Below the pieces are notes generated by a model, which made no database searches, had not been told where the DNA came from, and was given only the letters and a program-made list of their open reading frames with translations. A program made the position numbers and the translations under genes. From Artemisia argyi (taxonomy: Eukaryota > Streptophyta > Magnoliopsida > Asterales > Asteraceae): DNA of 64,000 nucleotides. The first letter of the stretch is position 1, and every line of letters begins with the position of its first letter. The stretch is from NCBI GenBank assembly GCA_030686995.1, contig CM060696.1:111968949-112032948 (forward strand), read 5' to 3'. Below are positions 1 through 11,340 of the stretch, one piece after another.

Positions 1-125
1 CAACTAGAGTCATAGAGGTGGTTGCTTTAGTAAAATCGATGTCGTTCTTTTGGCTTAAAAATCGCTCTAATTTTAAAAACTTAGAGTGGAAGGATTGGTC
101 AGTCTATCCTATGTATATATTGTAA
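1..125 (+). pseudogene. LINE ORF2 C-terminal remnant
   Basis: Reading from base 3 gives about 40 codons to a TAA at 123-125. The pattern (KSMSFFWLKNRS, then LEWKDW) is what is typically seen at the extreme C-terminus of plant LINE reverse-transcriptase ORFs. It is only the last piece of an element lying left of the window; the sequence after it is an AT-rich tail. The identification rests on motif memory of the family, so it is moderate. Confidence 0.5.
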
Positions 126-470
126 CACCTTGGTGGCGGCCCTTTGTTTGAGGGTCGGCCTTTTTTAATGAAGTTATATGTTCAAAAAAAAAAGATTATA
201 AAGTTATTGAAAAACATGAAAACTGATAATTTAATAAAATTCATATAATTTATCTAATATTTAACAAAAAAGAGTTTTGTTAATAATTTTTTTTTCAACA
301 AAATCAATACACACGTTTATATACATTTTTTTCTTAATGTTTATTTGAGAGATTGTCATCGGGCTGAGGAGTGCCCACAACTAAATAAAGTATGAAAAAA
401 ATAGAAAAATAAGCGAGAAATTCTTTTTCATTTTGGCAAAGAGAAAAAAAAAGGGGGGGGGGGGGGGGGG
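126..470. other. AT-rich spacer ending in an 18-G tract
   Basis: No gene is seen. The stretch is AT-rich and ends in an A-rich block followed by an uninterrupted run of G at about 453-470, directly abutting the 495-bp tandem duplication. Confidence 0.5.
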
Positions 471-1461
471 AGGTCCACCGACAGGGCAACTGCCAACAAT
501 TGAAAGAAAGTTGCGAACATACAAAATGAGGATGGGTCGTCGTTGGTCCTTTTTTGCATTAAAAACTATTCAGAGCAACTAACTGTCTACCTACGAAATT
601 TACAGAACAGGAATAAGAAATCAGACGGCATGAAAAAAAAACGAGGTATAGTGAGAAAGCTCACCCCTGCCTTTAGACTATAAAGCCTTCTTTTACATCC
701 CGTCCCCTAGACAAATCAATAGGAAATGCTACAAGCCATTGTTGTTCTTGTAAACAACTAACATAACAGCCTATTCCTTGCCCCCTAAGAATCCAAGGGT
801 GACCTTTGGATGTTGTCTTGACGCTTTGGTTACGAAGGTTATCGGGGCCTAGGTTTATGGATGGATGAAATAATCGAAAGTCCCTCCAACTCAATCAATA
901 TCAACAACATGTCGTGACGGGTTAAGCTTTGGTTGATTTTGTCATAAAGAAAGTACCTACTAAGTAGGTCCACCGACAGGGCAACTGCCAACAATTGAAA
1001 GAAAGTTGCGAACATACAAAATGAGGATGGGTCGTCGTTGGTCCTTTTTTGCATTAAAAACTATTCAGAGCAACTAACTGTCTACCTACGAAATTTACAG
1101 AACAGGAATAAGAAATCAGACGGGATGAAAAAAAAACGAGGTATAGTGAGAAAGCTCACCCCTGCCTTTAGACGATAAAGCCTTCTTTTACATCCCGTCC
1201 CCTAGACAAATCAATAGGAAATGCTACAAGCCATTGTTGTTCTTGTAAACAACTAACATAACAGCCTATTCCTTGCCCCCTAAGAATCCAAGGGTGACCT
1301 TTGGATGTTGTCTTGACGCTTTGGTTACGAAGGTTATCGGGGCCTAGGTTTATGGATGGATGAAATAATCGAAAGTCCCTCCAACTCAATCAATATCAAC
1401 AACATGTCGTGACGGGTTAAGCTTTGGTTGATTTTGTCATAAAGAAAGTACCTGCTAAGTA
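471..1461. repeat. 495-bp tandem duplication (two copies)
   Basis: Copy 1 is 471-965 and copy 2 is 966-about 1461. By eye they differ at only about three bases (for example near 624/1119, 691/1186 and 955/1450), so the duplication is recent. Each copy contains an identical 73-codon minus-strand open frame (673-894 and 1168-1389) that I do not recognise. Because it is simply duplicated with the DNA, its openness is not independent evidence of a gene. Confidence 0.85.
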
Positions 1462-2279
1462 GAAGGCATGCGAACTCGGACCAGTGCAACAAAGTTTAGA
1501 CTATCACGATTGGACTTTATAACAGAAGAGGTTGTGCAAAAAGAAAGGGAAAAGAAGCTTTGCAAAAGCCAAATCAAAATTTCAGTGAACTATTGAAGCT
1601 ATCAGTGTGATTGATCAGACAAGTACCAAGGCTTTCGATAGACTTCTTTTATTTCCTAATTTGCTTGCGACAAGTCCTAGCATTAGTAGTTAGATGAATT
1701 TTAGATGAGTTTGATCAAATTATTTAAGTTTTGACTTTTTATTGTCTAATGAGATAGCTCTAATTTTTTACGTGACAAAATTGAGTTTTCTTATTATTAA
1801 AATTAAAACCTCTTCAAAGATTTGATTATGCATTATCTATACCACATATACACAAAATTCAACACATTCAAGTTACTAATTTGCCCTTAATTATTATTGA
1901 AACGAGCGGGGTAATCCACGCGTTGCCGCGGAGTGCTTTGTTGATAGCATTTTATAGCTTGCTATATGAATTGAAAAAGAAAGCAACAAATAGATAATGC
2001 AACCATTAAATGCAACCATTAAACAATTAGATGCAACCATTAAACATTTGTATTCAATACTATAACATCTCGTAGTTTACTCATTTATGTCATCGATGCC
2101 CATGAGCTAAGTGTTTGAGAGTTTGTAGATTTATGGCACGTTTGGTTTATAGATGGGTTTAGGATTAGGATTTGGATTAAAATTAGGATTAGGATTTTCA
2201 TTTGGGTTATGTGTAAATTAAATGAGGAGAGAGAAAATTTTTAATTTTAATTTTTTTTTGAACAATTTTTAATTAAAAA
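1462..2279. other. AT-rich spacer with a decayed Helitron-like end
   Basis: No gene is seen. Around 1903-1935 the minus strand has a short stem (TCCGCG paired with CGCG-TGGA) followed by CTCG and T. This resembles the 3' end of the Helitron at 2280-2893 with its CTAG mutated. The other end of that element could not be found. Confidence 0.3.
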
Positions 2280-2893
2280 TCTTACTATATTATAAAGGAG
2301 GAATGTCTTCTAATTTTAGCATGCTTAATTTTAAGCCTTACAAATTAATAAGCTTAAAGTACAAGTGATGAAAATATAATTAAACATTTACAAGTTAATA
2401 AGTTTAAAGTATACACCAATTTTCCCCTCATTTAATTATAACATACCACTAATACTAACATTAAATATAATAAATAAAACATTATGTACATTAAATACAA
2501 TTAATTAACCGGTCAATAAATACAATTAATGCACTTATTAAAACACCCCTTACATAAGAAATACAAATTATCAAGCATATTGTACAACCAACTTAAACAC
2601 AATTCCTGCATTAAATGTCACTAATACAAATAATAAAGCACATTATACAAATATTCAAGTCCGAACGGGCAACGGGTCAAATGGGCTCGAGCCCGAACGG
2701 GCATGGGCCAAACGGGCTCGAGCCTGAACGGACACGAGCCAACGGGCTCGAGCCCGAACGGACACGAGCTAAACGAAATTTTGATATCCGTAAATTTATT
2801 GTCAAAAAGAACATAATAAACTAAAATTACACGATTCACCGAAAAATTTTAATTTAGGGTACCCGCCGCTGCAACGCGTGGGTACCCTGCTAG
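2280..2893 (+). mobile_element. Non-autonomous Helitron
   Basis: The element starts with TC (2280-2281) in the typical plant Helitron 5' context (TTACTATATTATAAAGG). It ends with a short GC-rich hairpin (arms GGTACCCGC and GCGTGGGTACC around 2859-2886) followed by CTAG at 2890-2893. It sits between an A and a T, as expected for Helitron insertion. At 614 bp it carries no Rep/helicase. Inside, 2658-2770 is a GC-rich set of three near-repeats built on the palindrome GGGCTCGAGCCC, unlike the AT-rich rest. Confidence 0.8.
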
Positions 2894-2964
2894 TATGATT
2901 TTATAAGGCATGAGATATAAGGACGGGGCCTACATTTTTATTTTAACGGGGGCTACATTTTTAG

Positions 2965-2966
<2 letters not shown>

Positions 2967-3000
<34 letters not shown>
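2967..3000. repeat. Poly-T tract
   Basis: An uninterrupted run of more than 30 T just inside the left end of the MULE-like element. Confidence 0.9.
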
Positions 3001-3003
<3 letters not shown>

Positions 3004-3080
3004 GTTTTGTGTTTTGTGTTTTGTATATTTGTGTTTAATAATTTTTTGTATATGTATAATTATTTTGTTTGTATAATAGC

Positions 3081-3202
3081 ACGTTAAATATTACCACATT
3101 AAATAACTGCAACAACAAATGTTATTATTAAATTAAACGATACGTTAAATATTACCACATTAAATAACTGCAATAACAAATGTTATTATTAAATTAAACG
3201 AC
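3081..3202. repeat. 61-bp tandem repeat, two copies
   Basis: The unit beginning ACGTTAAATATTACCACATT at 3081 is repeated at 3142 with one or two changes. It is AT-rich and lies between the element's left end and the GRF zinc-finger gene. Confidence 0.85.
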
Positions 3203-3235
3203 AACGTTATACATATTATTTAAAAACAACAACAT

Positions 3236-3697
3236 CTACGATATATGAAGATTATTCATTTCATTTAAAAGATCATGGAGCTTTGCACCCGACTGACAAG
3301 CGTGATCCTCAGGATTCATTGCCATTTCTAACTCTATCTCCAGCACCTTTATTCTTGCCTTCAACAACTTGTTCTCATTATCTTTAGCAACGCAGTTTGA
3401 GCACTGCGTTGAAGAAGATGCTGTTGAAGAAGAGGCATGATTAAAATACTCTTCTTCAAATTCATCTTTCCACTTGAAGTATCGACACCCATAGTCTTTT
3501 GTACCTGGCTGTTACATGTTAAGAAAATAATAAGAAATGTATTTTTAACAGACAAATTACTTACATAACTAAGCAAACATATGATTATTTACCACTGAAA
3601 GAGGACATGCATAAAACGGTCGCCCACGACTACCATCTTGCCAGGATTTCCGTTCTATAATAAATCCTCTATCACATCGACACCAGAAAGGATTTCT
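3236..3697 (-). CDS. GRF-type zinc-finger/coiled-coil protein (5' end unresolved)
   Basis: Two exons are readable: about 3697-3593, then 3508-3236 ending in TAG. The donor (GTG then GTAAAT) and acceptor (TAACAG) keep phase 0. Exon 1 encodes FWCRCDRGFIIERKSWQDG and then RPFYACPLS; exon 2 opens with DYGCRYFKWKDE. Together these give the CxC...C...C pattern and the CxYFxW signature of plant GRF zinc fingers. The rest is a Ser-rich linker and a heptad-like helix (NKLLKARIKVLEIELEMAM). A stop precedes exon 1 in frame, so an upstream exon with the start is missing or lost. GRF domains bind nucleic acid in known proteins. Here the gene is probably cargo or an accessory gene of the surrounding MULE, in the same orientation as its transposase. 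Confidence 0.6.
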
Positions 3698-3973
3698 TCA
3701 GCCCACCTGACAAAAGAATTTGCATAATCAATCAATAATGTTATTTACTAATTTAAATAAATATTTAATCATTTACTATATAATACAAATAGTTATTTAC
3801 AACATAAATCAATAATTATTTACAATGTTTTACAAATACAAAAATTACACTTTTACAAAAATAAATAACTATTACATACGATTCACTATGTTTTGTCGGT
3901 ATCTCTATTATTTACAACATAAATCAGTAATCATTTACAATGGTTTTGTCGGTATAATTATTTACAACATAAA
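3698..3973. other. AT-rich stretch inside the MULE
   Basis: Between the GRF gene and the OTU fragment lie repeated short blocks such as TTATTTACAACATAAATCA. Nothing coding is seen. Confidence 0.5.
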
Positions 3974-4782
3974 TCAATGATTCACTAGTCGATGTTGATA
4001 CAAAGTTTCCCATTCAGCTGCAACTGGCACTCTGTAAAACCTCCATTGTGGGTGGATATGGGGTAGTGGAGAACCTCTGTCTAGCGTCGGTAAAATGAAG
4101 TGACCATATTCTCCTTCCCCCACACGCGCAATCACAAGGGGCTCGGTTCCATGTGATGAGTTTGAGCCGGTAAAAAGCGGGAAACATGTGTTCCAACCTT
4201 GCTCGGATAAAAATACAACAGGTCGGTGAATCATTGAAGCGATACCAGCCCCGTGAGTGGCATCATCATCCAGCGACCGATGGGTGCACCTCCATTGAAC
4301 CAGTCTATTGTATACCAAAGAAAGTCAAAGTCATTTTGCTGCCACATACTTATGTAAGCTTGCCTATGATAATCTAACTCTTGCAGCAACATGTGTCTGA
4401 CTTCGTCCCACCTATTTTCGTTTTGAAAAAGACTGTGGGCAACGCACCGAAACCCACAATTTCCATCACCCCGCATTACGTATGCTTATTACGTATGGAC
4501 GGAAAATATGTGGAATATGCTCAATAAATGCATTGCTCACACTATCTCCAGCATATAATCGGTGGCGTAGACTATCACCCGTGTAAGAGCTATGTCTTGC
4601 AGGTTCTTTCCGCAAGTTTGGGACTTTTGTAGATCTTGAATTTGTACTTCTTCGGTGATCTACGATTGGTACTTCATCCAAGTCAGGGACTTCATTCAAG
4701 TTCGGGACTTGTGTAGCCTTGCCCTGTTTGTCCTTTGCGCTCGGACGTCCACGGGTATTTTTTTGAATAGCTGGTTCACGTG
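3974..4782 (-). pseudogene. OTU-protease domain of MULE gene (frameshifted)
   Basis: This is the C-terminal part of the transposase gene. It runs from a basic linker (NTRGRPSAKDKQGK at about 4765-4720) to an OTU cysteine-protease domain. The catalytic Cys motif GDGNCGFRCVA is at about 4470-4435, followed by RWDEVRHMLLQEL and HRQAY. Downstream come VVFLSEQGWNTCFPLF and HPQWRFY, and the frame ends at 3974. Two single-base frame changes break it, near 4475 just before GDGNCG and near 4245 after MMMPLTG, so it cannot be translated intact. OTU domains fused behind a FAR1/MULE transposase are known in plant MULEs. The upstream half of the same reading frame continues at 7526 on the other side of the inserted LTR. 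Confidence 0.7.
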
Positions 4783-7525
4783 TGTCACACCCCCAAAATC
4801 GGGTCCAGCGGAAGCATACGTGTAGCTGGGGTGTAACTCAATCGGTAACACAACACAAGTACAAAAATAGTTTTCACTTTACTTAATTAGAATAAAATCG
4901 TTTAATCAAAAATGCTAAATTTACATCGTTAAAAGTAGTGCGGAAGTAGGCCCTTAAAATAGTTTAAAACGGTCCCCAAATTAATAATCAGAGTCTTCTA
5001 TGACCATGCCATGCCCTGCCAAAACCTCCTGTAGCGTGCCATAGGTTAAGACCTGAAAATACATGCTAAAGTGTCAACACGAGGTTGGTGAGTTCATAGA
5101 GTTTGTTTAACAAATAAAGTTTATAGAAAAGTGATCACACAGCAAAGGCATCGTAAATCCACTCAGTTACAAGTCCCGCCATAAGAGCCTTGTAACCTGT
5201 GTGTTCACAACCCACTGCTAAAATAGTTTAGGTCTAGTAGTCAAGTACCCGCGGTCATAATAAGTCACAAAATAAGCACCACCTATACAATAATGTATGC
5301 CATGCAAAGCCCCTAATTAAATAATATGCGTCCCGTAACATGGTGGACGAGAGGTTGGCCGACCTCAAATAGCGCTATCCATACTACTAATAGGCGTCGA
5401 ACAATGCGAATGTACGAACAGTACATCATACAACTATTATATAAGATTAAGAACGCTCCGAACATGGGAGACTTAGCACGCTCCACCAATAAGGCGAGAC
5501 TTTAGGGTTAAGAACGCTTCACCAAAAATGGCGAGACTTTAGGTCATAGCACGTACAGTACATTAGGGTCAAAAGTTTAAGTCAAGTTCAAAAGTCAAGT
5601 CAAGTTCAATAGTTCAAAACAAGTTATAAGGTCAAATGAGTTCAAAGAGTCAAGTAGTAATTTATATAAAAACGAGCATGTATTCTCCCCCAAAAAGTTA
5701 ACAAAACAATTTAAAAGAGTAGGGGCTATGACTCACCTGGTACGATAGCTACGATGACAAAAGGGGATACACAGAAATGAGGTTCGATCTCTAACCGCGA
5801 CCTATAATGAACGAATGATACGATCTACTTAAATTATGAGGGGATGCGATGAATGTACATGCACATGAAGCCTATACCACTCGTAGTTTGAAAATAAGTG
5901 TTGGTGTTGAATTATAGTGTTTCCATAACTTAAGAAAATATGTGCTATTAGAGGTTGTCAAATATATATATATTTCGCCTAGTTTCAAAAGTGTATATCT
6001 TGGTCGTTTTAAGCTCGTTTTCTACGTTCTTTATGTCCACGGATTCGTCTTTGTGTATACTAGTATATTTTTGATAACTCGACTCCTCTAGGTTACGTTT
6101 AATACCTCTTTTTACCCATTGAAATCTGCCAAACAGCAAGCAGTTTTTGGAAAAATAGTTTTCGTCGTTAAATTTGCAAAAATCATATCTCCTTCGTTAT
6201 AAGCTCGTTTTAATCCGTTCTTTCGCCCAAAGTTTCGTTTTTGAATGTATTTTCTAAGTCTTTGGTCAAAACTTAGCCATCATCTACTGATTTTCCCACG
6301 AAATTAAAATAGGGACAGTAGGTATATCAAAAGTTTCAAAAACCATTTTCAAGTCTCCAAACTAGTTTCATTCTCCATCAAACCACTTTCAAACACCACA
6401 AAGCTAATCTAATCCTACCATACACCTTCTTAGGGTGTCATGGGTTCCTAAACATCATAACTCAAGCTACTCTAACAAGGATCTAACAATAATCTATTTC
6501 TAGAGTTCAAAAGTTAGATATATATATAAATGAGTGGTATATACTAACATATGCATGTAAACCTTGTATGAAATAAATATAAACATGGTAGTAACTTGTA
6601 AAAATCATAAAAATGAGTTTGTTAACTTACTTGATGGTTTAGAGAGTTTAGATGATGAAAAACCTACTAATCCTTGAGTTTTTATTTCAAAACTCCAACA
6701 AGGATGCCTATATGATCAAGTTTATACCAAGATCTTGTAAAATTTGTTCTCCTTGCTCCTTGAACACCCTAGTTCGAATACACCCCAAGAGAAATGAAGA
6801 GAAAAAGTTTGCTTGCCTTAGTAAAAAATGATTTTTGTGATTAAAATGGATGAAAAGTTTAATTTATACTTAGACAAATGTTTGGTGAGCATTAAATTAA
6901 GTTGGTGAGAAAAATGGGGAAGGTTGGGGGCTAATTAAGGATCTTGTCCCCAAAAGTGTATGTATTAGTTAGTTTTATGTATGCATTAGGTGTTATCGGG
7001 TACCGAGTTAACTAAAAATAAATCGCGACGAGGTAAAATAAAATACGACTAAGTTGTAAAATATTATTCCTGATGAGAATCGGGTGTTAGAAAAATTATT
7101 GAATGGAAATAACGCAAACCGACGAAGTAATAAGCTCCGACCGTAAAACGTAACAGTTGATTTGAAAACACCGGGTAATTTAATAATATAATTTTTATAT
7201 TATTATTATTAGTATAAAAAAAAATGTTAGGGCCATAGTTGGGATTATCGGATCAATTATTTAAAATAATAGCTCATAAGATAACGTTTATTAGGTAAAT
7301 AACCGTACGTATACAGAAATGACGCAACCCACGTATAAATGACAAATTTTCTCCGAAGGTGAATAGTGTTTTATGAATAGTAAAATTTTAAAACACTTCT
7401 CAGAATATCAAACTGACCTCAAAAATGATGAATAGTTAAAATGATGAATAGTGATCGATGAATAGTAACCGATGAATAGTAAACGTGAAAGTTCGGGAAA
7501 AGACCAGAATTTACGAGTTGTGACA
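4783..7525 (+). mobile_element. Solo LTR, Ty3/Gypsy type (2743 bp)
   Basis: The element begins TGTCACACCCCCAAAATC and ends GAGTTGTGACA, giving TG...CA ends and a short TGTCACA/TGTGACA inverted repeat. The 5-bp target ACGTG flanks it at 4778-4782 and 7526-7530. No gag or pol is present, so it is a solo LTR left by LTR-LTR recombination. The start motif and length resemble long Asteraceae Gypsy (Tekay-like) LTRs; that assignment is from memory. It interrupts an exon of the MULE gene. Confidence 0.85.
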
Positions 7526-7652
7526 ACGTGTGTCAACAGCTTCAGGCTGGAATATATCTCTTAACTTCGTTAACATATTTTTCTTGACAAACGATGTTGA
7601 TTTGCTAAAAATATTCTTGAATTGTCGCATGCCATCGTTAAACGAAGTATCG

Positions 7653-7688
<36 letters not shown>

Positions 7689-9452
7689 CCACCAGGTTCG
7701 CCGGAAGAGCCATCTTTCGGCTGGGGCCTATTGATAACAGGCCACGGAACAGATAGGGTTCTCCAAAAAATATCAACTCGTTCTAGTGGAATGGGCCATC
7801 CTGAATTCAATTAAAGTGACTTGTATAAATTACTGATATTAATGTGGAAAATAACTTGATAGTTATAAATTTAATATACTTACCATGATATACATAGATT
7901 TGCATCTCGTGAAAGCATGGTTGTCCGAAAATTGCCCGATTCTTATGGCTACATTCTTCTGGGGTGATCGACAGGTGGAGTTCTTTGTGCATGAGGTTCA
8001 AAGCATGTTTAGAAACTTTATACCACAATTCTTGAAATAGTGGTACATCACACTTAATTAGTTTCTCGTTGATGCTTCTATTGAAAGTCTCTTTTATCGC
8101 ATCTTCTTGCGTAATGAGAATCTTATCGATCGACCTCAACAACCTGTCTAATTTGGACTGTGTGCCGTCCAAATACAATTTCAACAACGCGTGGTGAGCC
8201 TCAACTCTGCACGTTGTTGTCTGGCCGTAGGATTTATATTGGTCGGTAATATACGACACAAACATGGGTGCGTAATCTCGCAACCAGTTATCCAGATACA
8301 AAGCGACATCTGAAAAAAATAATGAATTAATAAAAGGTCATTCGGGTGCTTATTTATTAAATAAGTAAAAACAATTAATTAATAATTAAGTACCCTGATG
8401 GTTGACCAATAGCTGTTGTAGGCGTTGATAACGTCGCTCGAACGATTCGAATGTCGGAGCTTTAACCTTCCAATCCCATTGGTTTTTAACGGACTCATAA
8501 TCATTTACCCCATCCGTGAATTTATTTCTACAAAACTTAAGTATATTTTGTTGTATATGCCATCGACAGAGTACTTTGTGAGCGTCAGGAAATTCTTGTC
8601 TTACTGCGCTAACCAACGCTAAATCTCTGTCAGTGACAATAACACGTGGGTAATATCTTTCGTCTATCACTTGCTTCACACGTTGCAATACCTATCTAAA
8701 ATTATTCCCTTGTTCATTGGATAAAAAGTTATACGCCATTGAAAATGTTTTATTTGTTGAAGTTACTCCAACAATTTCCAACAACAACAATTTAAACATC
8801 GTGGTATTGTACGTGGAGTCCATCAGCATGACTTCAGGGAATGTACACCATAGAGCATACGACGTGGGGTGCACAAAAAATAGCTCATCAAGCTCGTTGG
8901 TATGCTCATTTACCCTCGGGTACCATGTATACCCTGAATCCCGAAAATGCGAGTAAATGACTTGAATTGGAGTTCTATCACCTACTCTGGCTCTCCGGAA
9001 CTTATCTTGTGCGTTATAGATAGTTCTAACTCTAGACACGTTATCCGGATTACGACCCTTTATTGTCGAAAGTATATTAAGTGGTCGTACGTTATAATCT
9101 GTCAATTCTTTGACCAAACCCAACTCATCATCCTTTAATAGCATTGCATATGCCACACCATGCAACGACTCTAGTTATCATGATTATGCGTATCATCCTT
9201 CACCCTCAATACCCAATAATTTTTTGTTCGATGATATTTCGCAACTAATCTGAATGGACAATCGGTTTTACATGTTTTGGTTTTCCGTCTTCCACTACCT
9301 TGAGGTTCATACGTCCCACCCTTTGTACACATGTAATTGATTTCGTTCATCTGACCGTCTTCTGATTTGGTTCTATTTTTAACAATTACAAAACCGAGCT
9401 CCCGAGCTATATTTTGCGCCCACTCAGTTACTTCCTCGTGAGAACCGAAAAC
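7526..9452 (-). pseudogene. FAR1-domain/MULE transposase (disabled)
   Basis: Order on the minus strand is as follows. At 9452-9171 is a FAR1 DNA-binding domain (TDCPFRLVAKY, WVLRVKDDTHNHD), preceded by a good acceptor (TTTTCAG). At 9165-8394 is the MULE transposase core with the first Asp in MLMDSTYNT, the second in VIVTDRDLAL and the C-x2-H in LCRWHIQQN. At 8309-7884 comes the TTTCRVEAHHALLKLYL region. At 7800-7526 is an exon with an Asp13 run encoded by a GAT microsatellite (7650-7690). Introns 8393-8310 and 7883-7801 have GT-AG ends and keep phase. Defects are a stop plus frame change at about 9170, TAG replacing an expected Trp codon at 8689-8691, and the solo LTR at 4783-7525. It is the transposase of the enclosing MULE, now non-functional. 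Confidence 0.8.
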
Positions 9453-9472
9453 CTGAAAATACATCACATTTT

Positions 9473-10060
9473 TTACTAATACTTTTGTTTTAGTTTTTAT
9501 TACAACTTTTACATTTTTACATTTTTATAACAAAATACTTTTACATTTTTATAACTTTTATTTTTTTACATTTTTATAACTTTTATTTAACTTTTTTTTT
9601 ATAACTTTTATTTAACGTTTACATTTTTACATTTTTTACAACGTTTACATTTTTATAACTTTTATTTAACTTGTTTTTTTTTAACTAATGATATATAACT
9701 TTTTTTTTACAAAATAATTTTTTTTTAAACAAAACTATTACCTTTTTTTTTTTACAAAACTATTACTTTTTTTTACAAAACTAATACAAATTTTACAAAA
9801 CTATTACTTTTATTTACAAAAATAATACAATTTTTTTTTAAAAAATAAAAATAAAAAACGTGTATGGGTAGACAGTTGTCTCACACCCACACACCTCACA
9901 CGCGTATTATCACACTCACACCTCTCACACTCACAAACTCTCTCTCTCTCTCTTTGTATCAGACTATCATCTGTGCTCTCTTTTTTCTCTCTATTTTTAG
10001 ATCTAAAAACTTTTTTAGATCTAAAATCAATATTATGTGATGCCTATGTGATGTTGTTGG
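9473..10060. other. Low-complexity 5' region of the MULE gene
   Basis: Positions 9473-9860 are made of iterated ACTTTTAC/ATTTTTATAAC blocks. Positions 9880-9955 are CACACTC/CTCTCT-rich, then AGATCTAAAA repeats follow. It lies upstream (minus strand) of the FAR1 exon, where the missing first exon or promoter of the transposase should be, but no start codon can be defended. Confidence 0.5.
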
Positions 10061-10061
10061 A

Positions 10062-10725
10062 GATTTGTGAGAGAGTTTGTGAGTGTGTGGTGATGTTGTT
10101 GGGTAGATGGTTCTGTGATAAAAAATGTTTAGATCTAAAAAAAATAGATCCGTGAAGTTTCTGTGATGGTTTTGTTAGATCCGTGTGTTACTTGAAAGAT
10201 TCTTACGTTAATTTATCAAAATCTTGATTTTTTTAAAGAAACCCTAATTTTTTAAATTAGGGTTTCGTAAAAGTAGTTTGGGGGTTTTCAATCTGTGAAT
10301 AGATCCGTGATGTTTCTGTGATGGTTTTGTTAGATCCGTGTGTTAATTGAAAGATTCGTACGTTAATTTATCAAAATCTTGATTTTTTTTAAAGAAACCC
10401 TAATTTTTTAAATTAGGGTTTCGTAAAAGTAGTTTGGGGGTTTTCAATCTGTGATAAAAAAAAGTTTAGATCTAAAATCAATACTATGTGATGTTGTTGA
10501 TGATTTGTGAGAGAGTTTGTGAATGTGTGGTGATGTTGTTGGGTAGATGGTTCTGTGATAAAAAAAGTTTAGATCTAAAAAAAATAGATCCGTGATGTTT
10601 CTGTGATGGTTTTGTTAGATCCGCGTGTTAATTGAAAGATTCGTACGCTAATTTATCATATCTTGATTTTTTTAAAGAAACCCTAATTTTTTAAATTAGG
10701 GTTTCGTAAAAGTAATTTGGGGGTT
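10062..10725. repeat. Tandem repeats with three inverted telobox pairs
   Basis: A unit starting GATTTGTGAGAGAGTTTGTG at 10062 recurs at 10502 (offset 440). A sub-unit (GATCCGTG...GTAAAAGTA) occurs three times. Each sub-unit contains a 29-bp perfect inverted repeat, arms GAAACCCTAATTT and AAATTAGGGTTTC, at 10238-10266, 10394-10422 and 10677-10705. The arms contain the plant telobox AAACCCTAA. It lies upstream of the MULE transposase on its own strand, so it may be promoter or subterminal sequence. Confidence 0.8.
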
Positions 10726-10867
10726 CTGTGGTGATGGTTCTGTGTTCTTATGTGATATGTGATACTGCTTATATGACATGTGGTGGTGGTTCTGTGGTGC
10801 TGGTTCTATGTTCTTATGTGATATGGAAAATAAAATGTGGTGTTGGGTCTAGTAGTCAAATATGCAA

Positions 10868-10891
10868 GCCCCCGTCCTTATAAACCATGCC
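10868..10891. repeat. Internal MULE-terminus motif (inverted)
   Basis: GCCCCCGTCCTTATAAACCATGCC is the inverted counterpart of 2907-2930, 20 of 24 bases matching. It could be the true right end of a smaller element (2907-10891) or a subterminal copy. No convincing target duplication is seen for the short version. Confidence 0.6.
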
Positions 10892-10940
10892 AATAAAATA
10901 TGGAGGTTATGCCTTTTAGGGTTTGCTTATGCCTTTTAGG

Positions 10941-10984
<44 letters not shown>

Positions 10985-11340
10985 GTTAATGATACTGCTT
11001 ATGATACTGCTTATATGGAAAATAAAATATGGAGGTTTCTGTGGTGACCTGTGGATGTGGGTAGGTTAACACCTTGATCTGCCACCTTTGAGTGGTATGA
11101 ATACCTGCTCTGGCCTACCCCCAGTCCACAGGCTCTAGTTTTAAGCATATTTACGGCGATGATGATTTAAAAAAAAATTGATTTTGGCGTGGCATTTCCA
11201 AATGGACGGCAATAGAAACTTGATTTTGCAACATTTGAAGTTGCAGCCATATAATCTGAGCCTAATGTAAAAGCGTAAAACTTATTATTACCTCATTTGT
11301 GTAAAATCGTGAACTAGACATTTCGGCAGCCTTGTTACAA
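10892..11340. other. Repeat-derived spacer with 30-T tract
   Basis: It contains TTATGCCTTTTAGG twice, a poly-T tract at about 10949-10978 and, from 11155, a decayed copy of the GGCGATGA... repeat that recurs at 15405 and 15771. No gene is seen. Confidence 0.5.

Noticed and set aside
7530..7814. Plus-strand open frame with a Ser run
   Set aside because: It is the antisense of the Asp-rich exon of the MULE transposase, which has family similarity on the minus strand.
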